From positions 1,604,501 to 1,668,500 of the forward strand of contig NZ_CP104883.1 in NCBI RefSeq assembly GCF_025449335.1: a stretch of DNA of 64,000 bases, given 5' to 3'. The notes under the pieces are model-generated. The model was not told the origin of the DNA. It saw only the letters and a list, made by a program, of their open reading frames with translations, and made no database searches. The position numbers and the translations under genes are program-made. Every line of letters starts with the position of its first letter. Position 1 is the first letter of the stretch. The stretch is from Bartonella sp. HY328. Lineage in GTDB: Bacteria > Pseudomonadota > Alphaproteobacteria > Rhizobiales > Rhizobiaceae. This document shows, piece by piece, positions 17,041 through 26,137 of the stretch.

Positions 17041-17706
17041 ATGTTAAAAAGCATAAATCAATCTATTCTGGCACTGGGGCTTGCATTCATATTGGCAAGT
17101 GCTCCGTTGCAAAATGCTTTTTCAAAAATAGAACAGCCAGATTTTCGTGGAGTTATCGACAAGAATATCCCAGATCCAGAAAGTGCCTTTGGGCCATTTG
17201 ATGATGATGCAAGTAAAGGCGATTTATTTGCTCATCCTTTACCTGTTGTTCTTTATGATCAAACTGCTTTGCCAGCAATAGTTGGTGATATGCGCTTAAA
17301 GATTATAAATGCTGCAAAAACGGGTGAGATAGAGGCATTAAGACCATTGCTTGGTACAGGTGACAATGAAACGCAACTCCGGCTCACCGATGAGGGGGGT
17401 GATCCAATTGAGTTTTTAAAAGAGATTTCTGGTGATGGAGAAGGCCTTGAAATCCTTTCGATCATTATTGATTTGCTTAATTCTGGCTATGTCCATCTTG
17501 ATCAAGGTACAGACCAAGAAATTTATGTTTGGCCTTATTTATTTGCCTATCCAATAGATAAGTTGACCAAAGCCCAAATGGTTGAAACCTTTCAGATTAT
17601 GACAGCTGGTGATTTCGAGGCGATGAAAGATATTGGCGCCTATTCTTTTTTTCGTATTGGGATAACACCTGATGGAAAATGGCAGTTTTTTGTCAGTGGG
17701 GATTGA
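17041..17706 (+). CDS. Exported hypothetical protein
   Basis: A 221-residue protein with a signal peptide (LALGLAFILASAPLQNAFS) and an acidic mature domain. The segment from about residue 75 to the end, with LRPLLGTGDNETQLRL, YVHLDQGTDQEIYVWPYLF and FRIGITPDGKWQFFVSGD, looks like a compact conserved domain seen in rhizobial hypothetical proteins. ATG at 17041 is preferred to the TTG at 17032. There are no catalytic motifs I can name. Confidence 0.65.
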   Translation: MLKSINQSILALGLAFILASAPLQNAFSKIEQPDFRGVIDKNIPDPESAFGPFDDDASKGDLFAHPLPVVLYDQTALPAIVGDMRLKIINAAKTGEIEALRPLLGTGDNETQLRLTDEGGDPIEFLKEISGDGEGLEILSIIIDLLNSGYVHLDQGTDQEIYVWPYLFAYPIDKLTKAQMVETFQIMTAGDFEAMKDIGAYSFFRIGITPDGKWQFFVSGD

Positions 17707-17867
17707 TTCTAAAGAATATATTTTAAATTTTTTTATAGCGTTGCAGGTACTCAATCTTCACCTTAACAGTAACATTTTTACGATTGGATAAAGAGAATTT
17801 TGCATAATATCTGTTGTTTTGGTAAAGTTATTTATTTTGTCTGTTGCGAATACATATTTTGAATAAT

Positions 17868-17912
17868 TAGAGCACGCTTTTTGATTGTTGAAGCGATAAC
17901 GCGCTCTAAATA
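17868..17912. terminator. Possible terminator hairpin between convergent genes
   Basis: TAGAGCACG pairs with CGCGCTCTA apart from one mismatch, around a large loop, between the exported protein (plus) and sodC (minus). The loop is long, so this is weak. Confidence 0.3.
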
Positions 17913-17937
17913 ATTTATTCTATTGTTAAAGGCATAA

Positions 17938-18492
17938 TTATTTTATCACACCGCAAGCCATCCTAGCTCCGCCGCCGCCAAGTGGATGAGGATGATCTGA
18001 GTAGTTTTCGCCACCAATATGGATCATGAGTGATCGATTTTTAATGCTTGCAAGGTTTTTTAATTTCGGTGCAAGGACTGGGAGGTTGGCGTTGCCATCA
18101 GCATCAGCATAGAGCGGCGGTAAATCCCCTAGATGGCCTGTGTCATCCCAAGGCGTTGAATGCTTTCCAGTATTTTCTGGGTCTAAATGACCGCCAGCTA
18201 AACCCGCCGGAATTATTTTGTCTCCATCTTTTTTAGGGCCACAATCGGCATTACTGTGAACATGAAAACCATGGATACCATGTGTTAAACCTTTGATATG
18301 CGGAGTAAATACTAAGCCATAAGGTGATTGTTCCACATTAACTGTTCCCAATTGGCTTCCGTTGTCTTGATCTGTTGCCTCAAAGATTTCAATGGTTAAG
18401 TTATTTTTATTATCCGCATGAGTTTGCGCTTGTAAACTTTGTGGGATTAAAAGTGTTGCCAAAAAAAATGTTGTCGCTAAATATTTTTGCAT
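17938..18492 (-). CDS. sodC: Periplasmic Cu/Zn superoxide dismutase SodC
   Basis: A 184-residue enzyme that converts superoxide to hydrogen peroxide in the periplasm. A signal peptide ends at SLQAQ (about residue 23). Copper ligands are in GFHVHSNADCG (about 90-100), zinc/bridging His and Asp in GGHLDPENTGKH and HLGDLPPLYAD, and the C-terminal GGGGARMACGVI contains the disulfide Cys and active-site Arg. Full length. Single gene. Confidence 0.95.
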   Translation of the reverse strand: MQKYLATTFFLATLLIPQSLQAQTHADNKNNLTIEIFEATDQDNGSQLGTVNVEQSPYGLVFTPHIKGLTHGIHGFHVHSNADCGPKKDGDKIIPAGLAGGHLDPENTGKHSTPWDDTGHLGDLPPLYADADGNANLPVLAPKLKNLASIKNRSLMIHIGGENYSDHPHPLGGGGARMACGVIK

Positions 18493-18720
18493 TTCATCCT
18501 CCTAAATTTGATTGGGCATTTTAAAAAGTATAGTTTTTATCGTGCCGTTTATATTGTAACGAGTGGCCATTTCAAAAATATGGCACTGACCGTAAATTAA
18601 AAAAGGCAGACTTGGTTAAATATATTGCGATATGCTGCTCGCCATGATTTTATGAATTTTTGCTTGCAAAATAAGATCAGCTTTTGCAAGGTAAAGCAAA
18701 TCATCGATGGGGATTTAAAG

Positions 18721-19194
18721 ATGAAAACGATATTTGTAGCTATAGTTTCTATATTTATGCTTTCAATAAATGCAATGGCGCAGGAGCCAATGCGTTTGGA
18801 AGTTAATTCTGCGCCAATTAGTTTTTTAACCGCGAGTGGAACACATAATTATTCGGTTGAAATTGCGCAAAAACCTGAAGAACTAGAAGCAGGGCTCATG
18901 TTTCGTAGGGATTTTCCAACCGATCGGGCAATGCTTTTTGTTTTTGCAGCACAGCGCGATATCATGATGTGGATGAAAAACACGCCTTTACCACTTGATA
19001 TGGTTTTCGTTGATAATGACGGTAAGGTTGTCTCCCTTGCATATAACACCACGCCGGAATCAACTATTCTTATCTCTTCTGGTTTTCCAACCCGCTACGT
19101 TGTTGAATTGAATGCTGGCGAAATTAAAAAAATGAATTTAAAGCAAGGTGATTGTGTGGTTCACCCTGCTATAGAAGCAAAATGTGTTAGGTAA
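18721..19194 (+). CDS. DUF192 family exported protein
   Basis: A 157-residue protein with a signal peptide (ending NAMAQ) and a single DUF192 domain: LEAGLMFRRDFP, MLFVFAAQRDIMMWMKNT, PLDMVFVD and YVVELNAGE. The ATG at 18721 is preceded by GGGGAT; the frame is open upstream but unsupported. DUF192 proteins are widespread with no settled function. It ends 6 bases before an alpha/beta hydrolase gene, so the two probably form an operon. Confidence 0.85.
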   Translation: MKTIFVAIVSIFMLSINAMAQEPMRLEVNSAPISFLTASGTHNYSVEIAQKPEELEAGLMFRRDFPTDRAMLFVFAAQRDIMMWMKNTPLPLDMVFVDNDGKVVSLAYNTTPESTILISSGFPTRYVVELNAGEIKKMNLKQGDCVVHPAIEAKCVR

Positions 19195-19200
19195 TAAAAA

Positions 19201-19971
19201 ATGCAAAAAGATGATGTTAAATATTTTGAAAGTGATGGCTACACTCTTGCCTATCGAGATAAGGGTGAGGGGGAACCCATTTTATTGATCCATGGTTTTG
19301 CATCATCTTCATGGGTAAATTGGGTTGCACCAGGTTGGTTTCGTACCTTAAATGACGCGGGATATCGTGTTATTGCAATTGACAATCGTGGGCATGGTTT
19401 CTCCCAAAAACCTCATGACGAGCAAGCTTACACACCTGAGGCTATGGCCGATGATGCAGTGCGCCTCTTAGACCATCTTGCTATAGAAAAGGCTCATATT
19501 ATGGGCTATTCAATGGGAGCAAGAATTACTGCATTTGCGTGTTTGCGGCACCCAAAACGTGTAAAAAGCGCTATTTTTGGCGGTCTTGGTATTGGTATGG
19601 TGACGGGAGCTGGTCGTTGGGAGCCGGTCGCGGAAGCCTTATTGGCAAAGGATGTCGATAGTATCACCAATAAACGTGGTTTGATGTTTCGCAAATTTGC
19701 AGATCAGACCCAGAGTGATCGTTTGGCTTTGGCAGCTTGCGTTATCACCTCAAAAAAAGAACTCACGGCTGGTGAGGTTTTCCAAATAAAACAACCGGTG
19801 CTGGTAGCTGTTGGTAGTGCTGACGAAATCGGCGGCGATCCTAGCGCGTTGGCAGCCTTATTGCCCAGTGGTGAATCCTTGATTATTGAGGGGCGCGATC
19901 ATATGTTAGCTGTCGGCGACAAGATTTATAAAAAAGGTGCTTTGGATTTTCTCGCACGCCATGCTATCTAA
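19201..19971 (+). CDS. Alpha/beta hydrolase
   Basis: A 256-residue soluble hydrolase. Oxyanion motif LIHGFASSSW (about 30-39), nucleophile elbow GYSMGA (about 101-106), a late acidic residue in GSADEIGG and catalytic His in GRDHMLAV. Length and cap size fit esterases/lactonases. Substrate unknown. It lies immediately after the DUF192 gene and before cysE. Confidence 0.85.
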   Translation: MQKDDVKYFESDGYTLAYRDKGEGEPILLIHGFASSSWVNWVAPGWFRTLNDAGYRVIAIDNRGHGFSQKPHDEQAYTPEAMADDAVRLLDHLAIEKAHIMGYSMGARITAFACLRHPKRVKSAIFGGLGIGMVTGAGRWEPVAEALLAKDVDSITNKRGLMFRKFADQTQSDRLALAACVITSKKELTAGEVFQIKQPVLVAVGSADEIGGDPSALAALLPSGESLIIEGRDHMLAVGDKIYKKGALDFLARHAI

Positions 19972-19992
19972 TAGAGGTAGAACCGTTCCAGT

Positions 19993-20024
19993 TTGGCGTT
20001 TTTATCAACGCTCAAAAATGCCAA
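19993..20024 (+). promoter_or_regulatory. 11-bp hairpin just upstream of cysE
   Basis: TTGGCGTTTTT (19993-20003) pairs with AAAAATGCCAA (20014-20024) with one G-U pair. The structure ends 7 bases before the cysE ATG. It could terminate the upstream hydrolase transcript or hinder ribosome access to cysE. Confidence 0.45.
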
Positions 20025-20031
20025 TTGAAAG

Positions 20032-20871
20032 ATGAACTTGATGAATTCCGCCGCTAATCCAATATTTTTTGATAGAAAACTTGCTGTTGATGATTTATGG
20101 AACCGCATATATTTTGAAGCTGAGGCTGCCATTAAACATGACCATACAATGTCGGGGTTTATTTATCCCGCAGTTTTAAAGCATAAAAATTTGCGCATGG
20201 CGGTGATTAATCGTTTGGTTGATCGGCTTTATCATCAAGATCTTGATCAAGATGTTTTGCGGCAAACTCTAACCGAGGCCGCTGCAACAATTAAAAATTT
20301 TGATGAAATCTTGAGTGAAGATATTGCTGCTGTTTTTGATTTGGATCCTGCATGTCATCGTTTAATGGATGCCTTGTTATATTTTAAAGGCTTTCATGCT
20401 TTGCAAACCTATCGACTTGCCAATGCTTTATGGCAAGCGGGGCGCATAGATTTTTCCTATTATTTGCAAAGCCGATCATCTTCAGTTTTTCAAACAGATA
20501 TTCATCCTGCTGCAACCATTGGTAAGGGTATTTTTCTTGATCATGCCACAGGTTTAGTTATTGGTGAGACCGCAGTTGTTGAAGATCATGTTTCCATCCT
20601 TCATAGTGTAACATTAGGTGGTACAGGCAAGGCTGGCGGTGATCGTCATCCTAAAATCCGGCATGGTGTTTTGATTGGTGCAGGCGCAAAAATTTTAGGC
20701 AATATTGAAGTTGGTCATTGTTCAAAAATTGCTTCAGGTTCTGTTGTTTTAAAAGATGTGCCTGCTGGCGTTACAGTTGCCGGAGTGCCTGCGCGCATCA
20801 TAGGCGAGGCGGGCTGTACTGAGCCAGCGCGCAATATGGATCAAACCTTAATAGCTGGTGACGGCATTTGA
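20032..20871 (+). CDS. cysE: Serine O-acetyltransferase CysE
   Basis: A 279-residue enzyme that acetylates L-serine with acetyl-CoA, the first step of cysteine synthesis. The N-terminal helical domain (1-150) is followed by a left-handed beta-helix of hexapeptide repeats (about 160-260) with IHPAATIGKGIFLDHATG, GDRHPKI and GVPARIIG. His in LDHATG is catalytic. The start could also be the ATG at 20041. In many rhizobia a DUF3126 gene follows cysE; here that gene is elsewhere (39388). Confidence 0.95.
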   Translation: MNLMNSAANPIFFDRKLAVDDLWNRIYFEAEAAIKHDHTMSGFIYPAVLKHKNLRMAVINRLVDRLYHQDLDQDVLRQTLTEAAATIKNFDEILSEDIAAVFDLDPACHRLMDALLYFKGFHALQTYRLANALWQAGRIDFSYYLQSRSSSVFQTDIHPAATIGKGIFLDHATGLVIGETAVVEDHVSILHSVTLGGTGKAGGDRHPKIRHGVLIGAGAKILGNIEVGHCSKIASGSVVLKDVPAGVTVAGVPARIIGEAGCTEPARNMDQTLIAGDGI

Positions 20872-21126
20872 AATCAATAAATTTTATACAAAATTCATTA
20901 AGCTGAATTTTTAAGTCAAAGCTAGCGTGCTTGGCCGTTAGAGTTTCACTTAATCTTTCTAGTTTGTGTGGCATAATTAGGTTAATTGATAATTTCATAA
21001 CCATGTCTTTCTATTAAGTAATTGAAACCGATATTAATTTGGTTTCCTCATTCATAAAATTTAGGCATGGTCATGATCAGTTAGTTGAATATAAGTCAAA
21101 TTTAAATTGGGGTAAGCTCTTAAATT

Positions 21127-21152
21127 ATTGAAAAATATGATTATTTTTCAAT
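21127..21152. terminator. AT-rich terminator overlapping the end of the HIT gene
   Basis: A perfect 11-bp stem ATTGAAAAATA / TATTTTTCAAT with 4-nt loop spans the stop codon of the HIT gene. It provides a T-run in both orientations and lies between the converging cysE and HIT genes. Confidence 0.55.
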
Positions 21153-21569
21153 GACTGCACGTATCTTTTTTGCTTGTTCTTCAAGGTGATTTGCATCTGC
21201 CATGCCGCCAATATGTGGTTTTAAGGCAATGCCATCAAAGCGCGGTATGACATGAAAGTGAAGGTGGAAAACACTTTGGCCACCTGCAGTCTCATTAAAT
21301 TGCATAACGGTTACACCGTCGCTATTAAAAGCTTTTTTTACGGCATTTGCAATTTTTTGTACGGTAAGAATGGTCTTCATTAATGCTTCTGGTTCTGCAT
21401 CAAGAATATTACGTGAAGCTTTGCGCGGAATAATGAGAACATGGCCTTCGCCTTGGGGCATAACATCCATAAGTGCAATCGTGTTTTCATCTTCATAAAC
21501 ACGAATTGAGGGAATTTCATCGCGTAAAATTTTAGCAAAAATATTGTCATTGTCATAGTGTGTTGTCAT
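21141..21569 (-). CDS. HIT family protein (Hint-like nucleotide hydrolase)
   Basis: A 142-residue histidine-triad protein. N-terminal NIFAKILRDEIPS and GEGHVLIIPRKA are conserved, and the active-site triad FHLHFHVIP lies around residue 95-103. Hint proteins hydrolyse aminoacyl- or lysyl-adenylates and AMP-phosphoramidates. GGAGAG precedes the ATG. Single gene. Confidence 0.92.
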   Translation of the reverse strand: MTTHYDNDNIFAKILRDEIPSIRVYEDENTIALMDVMPQGEGHVLIIPRKASRNILDAEPEALMKTILTVQKIANAVKKAFNSDGVTVMQFNETAGGQSVFHLHFHVIPRFDGIALKPHIGGMADANHLEEQAKKIRAVIEK

Positions 21570-22178
21570 TTTATCTCTCCAATAATAACGGGGTAGCGGT
21601 TTTAAAATGGAAAATATGCTGATGGTAGCGAGTATAATTAAAAAAATCTCTATAAAAACCTAAAATAACATTAAGTACTTAAAATTCTAGTGGTTGATGT
21701 TGCTCCTACCTGTTCACACGAAAGATTTTAAACCAGATTTTTTATCTTGCGATAGCTAAGGCTGCGTATAAATTCATATATTTTTTAATTTCATTATATT
21801 ATGAATAGTTTATATAAAATTATATGTAATTATAAGATTATAATTATAATTTGTATGTTGATTAAGAATGTTTAGTTGTAAATGATAAATAATTTATATT
21901 ATTATTTATTAAATTAGTACTAAATTATTTTGTTTATTTAAAGAAAATTTGAAAAAATCTATTGATGTTTTCTGTGTTTTTATAGTATTGATGAACTAAT
22001 TTTTATTCGGGGTTTTGCTTGGGGTTAGGAAGCAGTTTAATTTATTGCTAGGGTGTTTTAAAAGGCGATGATTACTGCAAATTATTTCAATGCAAAGAAA
22101 TATGATTTGTTTAACTTCAGGCTTTTGGTTGCATAATGTTACCACATTGCTTGGTAGTTTTTGAAAAGGCGGGGAAAT
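21570..22178. other. Long AT-rich upstream region of the secreted-protein gene
   Basis: About 600 bases with no credible ORF, very AT-rich around 21780-21960, placed in front of the large secreted protein. It should contain that gene's promoter and perhaps binding sites for a nucleoid protein. No repeat or RNA gene is recognised. Confidence 0.6.
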
Positions 22179-25100
22179 ATGGCTGCAATATCATTTGTTG
22201 GAACTAGTACTTCTGATCACAAAATTCATCTTGGTTTTGATTCCAATCAGGAGAAAAAAGTTCTTTGGTTCAATATTGAAGATTGGGTGGCTGGCTCTGA
22301 GGTATTTTTAACATTATTAAGTAATCCAGGTGTTGTATATAATGGACAGTACGATGCGGCTACAGGTTATTGGATGGTCGATTTAACTAGTGCTCCTGAT
22401 TTTAACCCTGGTTTTCTGTCGTTCTCAGCAAGTATAATAGCGCCCACAACGGCAGATAGTGCTAATCTTTCTGGTAGACTTCATATTTTGCCTCCGATAG
22501 CGGAGGTGCCAGAAATAAATACGTTTACTGATAATGTTGGACTTAAGCAAGGAAACTTTGATTCTGGTACTGAAACTGATGATCGTACAATTACTCTTAA
22601 TGGTAAAGTTGGTGATGACTATCTAAATAATCCTGAAAAAGATTACTACAAGCTGGTCATCTATCAAGATGGTGTTCGCATTGGTACGGCAACTATTGAT
22701 GCGAGTGGTCAATGGTCTTACGATGTACCTGATGTTTTGGAGCATAATAAAGATTATAAATTTGAAGCTCGTTTTGAAGATGATGGCGGAAATTTAGGCA
22801 ATTATTCTAAAGCATTCGAAGTGGATGTTAGATTAAGTATTTCTGTAGATTCTCTCACAACAGAAGATACTACTCCAGTATTAACTGGTGATATAGGTTT
22901 TGAGGTGTTGCCCGGTGAATATGTTACTGTGACACTAAATGGCAAGACCTATAGTTCTGCCAATGGTCAGGTTGTTGTTGATCAAACCAAAATGACATGG
23001 TCTGTGCAAGTTCCGGATAGTGATGAATTAGATGAAGGAACTTATGAAGTAGTTGCAGCTTTACATAAGTCTACTGGCGAAATTATTGTACAAGATAATA
23101 CTGCTAATGAACTGCATATTGAAATTCCTATACCACCACCAGTTGTTGAAGCCAATGATGATGAAAAAGCAACAGCGATGACGCTTGGCGAAAATGGCCA
23201 ATGGAAAATTTTTACTAACGGAACTGTGCTGGATCAAAACGCAACGGATCGCAAGACTTTTGGCTCGTTTGATCAGACACATTTGCAGGGTAAAGATGTT
23301 TATGGTCCAATAAATAAGCCAACTGCTGGAACCCAAAATGGAACTTGGTTAGATATAAACCGTGATGGCTATATGGATTTTGTTTCCAATGATGGTAATG
23401 CTGAAACCGGCCAACAAATGTATTATAATATTGGCAACAATGTTTATTTGTCTTATCAAATTGGTAGCCAATATAGAAATGGACCAGATTATAATCCGAA
23501 GGCCAATGTAATGGCTCAATATGCCGGTGTTATTGGCTTTGACAAAAATGGTGATGGCTATGCTGATATTGCCTATGGTAACATCGCTCCCGGTCGTTCT
23601 GGTTTTGTTACATCACCTGGAAGTGGTTCAACTTCTAATCGTACATGGGACAGTCAAATCGTTAGCAATATCAACGGCAATGTCCAATCAATGGTAAAAG
23701 ACAAAAACTTTACCGATTCTCGTCTTGGTGACTCTAATTTTAATTATTCTTCAAATGCCTATAATGCGCAGCCTGGCCCTGAAATTTCAGGTGTTGATCT
23801 CAATAATGATGGTATTGTTGACCTCGTTTATCATGGCGTTAGTGGTTATAGTAAGCTTGGTAATGAAAGGCCGGATGTTCGCCGTATGAGCAATGATCAA
23901 CAACGTTTGGTTGTTGTGTCAAGTGACGGTAAAGATGGTTACTCTACAAGTCAGATTATTAATGGTGTTTTCCAGAATACAGGCAAAGCAAATTCCACGA
24001 CCAGCAACGCTATTTCCATGACATGGGCCGATTTTAACGGCGATGGTTTCATGGATTTGTTTATTGGTCGGGGCAAGGCTCAAGATGGCCATTCTGAGTA
24101 TGAAAGTCGTATTCTCTACAATGATGGCAAAGGCAATCTAGGCTCGACTGCTCCCAATGGCATTGGTACAGCTAATAATATCCATTGGTTAGGGGATGAT
24201 TTGCAGGGTGGACCATCGATCGCTGTGGATTGGAATGGCGATGGTAAAATGGATATCATCGAATTACCGGCCTATTCTGTTGGTAATGGCGTTACTGCAG
24301 ATGGTACGACGGGTACGGTTAATCTTTATACCAATAATTCAACTTCAGCTGGTAATAGCTTTACAACATCTAATCTTTTGGGCGGAACTAATACTATCGG
24401 TGTAAACGGTACAGTTAATGCTCATAAGAGTCCTGGTAAAAATGATCCGGTAACGGGTGCAATTGTTGCCGATATTAACTGGGATGGCGCGCAGGATCTT
24501 ATGATTTTCACGCAACAAGGCAATACCGAAATTGTACGAAACAAGACGACAATTGCGCATGGTACTGCTTTGCATTTCCGCATTCTTGATCAAGAGGGCA
24601 TCAATTCCTTCCTTGGTAATACGGTGCAATTATATGATTCAAAAGGTAATCTTGTTGCGTCCCAGATCTTAAATCCGCAGTCAGGAAACCAAACAAGTGA
24701 TACATCAGGCATTGTTAATTTTTATGGATTAGATCCTAATGAGACCTATTCACTTAAATTACTACGTAACGTAAAAGGCGTAAGTGCAAATATCGACTCT
24801 ACAGTTAATGAAGCTTGGGGCGGATTTGTAGCTGGTGAAGCATATGATGCCCATGTATTGACTGCGGAGCATGGGGATAGTTCAAAAAATGCTAATTTAG
24901 GTAACGGTATTGTAGGCACGGGGTATAATGATACATTCTATGCTACAAAAGGTACTGATAAATATGATGGTGCCGGTGGCTGGACTGTTGTTAATGGTGT
25001 AAAAAAGTGGAGTGATACTGGCGGTCTTGATATCATTGATTTTAAATTAGCTGGTAATACTGCGATTAATGTCGATTTAAGCAAGACAACCTATCAAAAT

Positions 25101-25568
25101 ACCGGGTTTAATACTGTGTCGTTGAAAAATATTGAAGGCGTTGCAGGCGGTAATGGTAATGATACCTTTACAGGTAATGACCAAGATAATTATTTCAATG
25201 GTCGTGGTGGGGATGACACCTTTAATCTGCATAATAATGGTCATCATACTTTGATTTATGAACGTATTGACCAAAATGATGCAACCGGTGGCAACGGGCA
25301 CGATATTGCCAATGGTTTCACAGTCGGTGACTTTAATAGCAATGCCAATGCTGATCGCATTGATCTTTCTGGCTTGTTGATCGGTTATCAGGATGGAGTT
25401 AGTGATATTTCAGATTTTATTTCTGTGCAGCAACAAGGTAATAACACTATTATCTCAGTGGATATCGACGGGAAGAATTCACAGTTTTCGAGTTCTGCGA
25501 TACTGACCTTAAACAATGTGCTGACGGATTTGGATACACTAGTTAATAATCATCAGATTATTGTTTAA
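22179..25568 (+). CDS. Large type I-secreted calcium-binding protein (Ig-like, FG-GAP/VCBS-like, RTX-like C-terminus)
   Basis: A 1129-residue protein without a Sec signal peptide. Residues 1-100 form an unassigned beta domain; about 105-325 are two bacterial Ig-like domains (TEDTTPVLTGDIG begins the second). About 385-780 contains six DxNxDGxxD calcium motifs (DINRDGYMD, DKNGDGYAD, DLNNDGIVD, DFNGDGFMD, DWNGDGKMD, DINWDGAQD) typical of FG-GAP/VCBS beta-propellers. From about 900 there are RTX-like glycine/aspartate turns (GGNGNDTFTGNDQDN, GRGGDDTF), then a C-terminal secretion domain ending in hydrophobic residues. ATG at 22179 follows GGCGGGG. Likely a surface or released adhesin; the ABC exporter and outer-membrane partner are not in the window. 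Confidence 0.85.
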   Translation: MAAISFVGTSTSDHKIHLGFDSNQEKKVLWFNIEDWVAGSEVFLTLLSNPGVVYNGQYDAATGYWMVDLTSAPDFNPGFLSFSASIIAPTTADSANLSGRLHILPPIAEVPEINTFTDNVGLKQGNFDSGTETDDRTITLNGKVGDDYLNNPEKDYYKLVIYQDGVRIGTATIDASGQWSYDVPDVLEHNKDYKFEARFEDDGGNLGNYSKAFEVDVRLSISVDSLTTEDTTPVLTGDIGFEVLPGEYVTVTLNGKTYSSANGQVVVDQTKMTWSVQVPDSDELDEGTYEVVAALHKSTGEIIVQDNTANELHIEIPIPPPVVEANDDEKATAMTLGENGQWKIFTNGTVLDQNATDRKTFGSFDQTHLQGKDVYGPINKPTAGTQNGTWLDINRDGYMDFVSNDGNAETGQQMYYNIGNNVYLSYQIGSQYRNGPDYNPKANVMAQYAGVIGFDKNGDGYADIAYGNIAPGRSGFVTSPGSGSTSNRTWDSQIVSNINGNVQSMVKDKNFTDSRLGDSNFNYSSNAYNAQPGPEISGVDLNNDGIVDLVYHGVSGYSKLGNERPDVRRMSNDQQRLVVVSSDGKDGYSTSQIINGVFQNTGKANSTTSNAISMTWADFNGDGFMDLFIGRGKAQDGHSEYESRILYNDGKGNLGSTAPNGIGTANNIHWLGDDLQGGPSIAVDWNGDGKMDIIELPAYSVGNGVTADGTTGTVNLYTNNSTSAGNSFTTSNLLGGTNTIGVNGTVNAHKSPGKNDPVTGAIVADINWDGAQDLMIFTQQGNTEIVRNKTTIAHGTALHFRILDQEGINSFLGNTVQLYDSKGNLVASQILNPQSGNQTSDTSGIVNFYGLDPNETYSLKLLRNVKGVSANIDSTVNEAWGGFVAGEAYDAHVLTAEHGDSSKNANLGNGIVGTGYNDTFYATKGTDKYDGAGGWTVVNGVKKWSDTGGLDIIDFKLAGNTAINVDLSKTTYQNTGFNTVSLKNIEGVAGGNGNDTFTGNDQDNYFNGRGGDDTFNLHNNGHHTLIYERIDQNDATGGNGHDIANGFTVGDFNSNANADRIDLSGLLIGYQDGVSDISDFISVQQQGNNTIISVDIDGKNSQFSSSAILTLNNVLTDLDTLVNNHQIIV

Positions 25569-26137
25569 TCACTCCTATCGTTCAAATTTAAAATTTGCTT
25601 CTCATGCCATCAGGTGTGGGAAGCATTTTAATTTGTGCTGGGTAATTCTAAAAAATGCAAGCTCTAGGTTTCAATAATTAAAATGGAACGGCGCTATAGG
25701 CAGCAAGTTAGACCGCCGAAAAAATGGCTGATGGTTTGATTATGTTTTATGCCGAAGTTGAAGGCTTGTTTGGGCCCTTTTAAAATATTGTATTTTTATG
25801 TCGTGTTTGTTGGATAGGGCTGAAAATATGCGATTTCCAGCATTACTAGCTTTTATCTAATAACGTCAGTTTCTTTTATCCAATGAAAATTTCGCTTGCA
25901 TTGGCTAAAAAATTAAAAAACCTGTGCCTAAGCTTTCTATGCTGGTTTGAATGTTAGGTGGGGCAGCCAAATCAAGATATTCAAATTTAAATAAAATGCA
26001 ATTTGATGCTTTTTTTAAACAAAAAGTATTAAACTGCACTCCATTTTTTTGGTAAAAATACTTTTTTTATCCTTTTAGCTTGCCAGTATGTTTAAAAACT
26101 TCAGTTAACTCTAATTGCGTTGAAGTTGATTTAGCGA
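25569..26137. other. Gene-free region downstream of the secreted-protein gene
   Basis: About 570 bases between converging genes. After the terminator at 25597 I see only short, unsupported frames. It could be a degraded remnant, but no protein family is recognisable. Confidence 0.5.
25597..25634 (+). terminator. Terminator of the secreted-protein gene
   Basis: A 12-bp stem with three G-U pairs (GCTTCTCATGCC at 25597-25608, GGTGTGGGAAGC at 25613-25624) and loop ATCA, followed by ATTTTAATTT. It begins 28 bases after the stop codon. Confidence 0.75.

Noticed and set aside
21780..21960. Extremely AT-rich stretch considered as a replication origin or attachment site
   Set aside because: No DnaA boxes, integrase gene, direct-repeat pair or GC-skew evidence visible; only a promoter-like AT-rich spacer.
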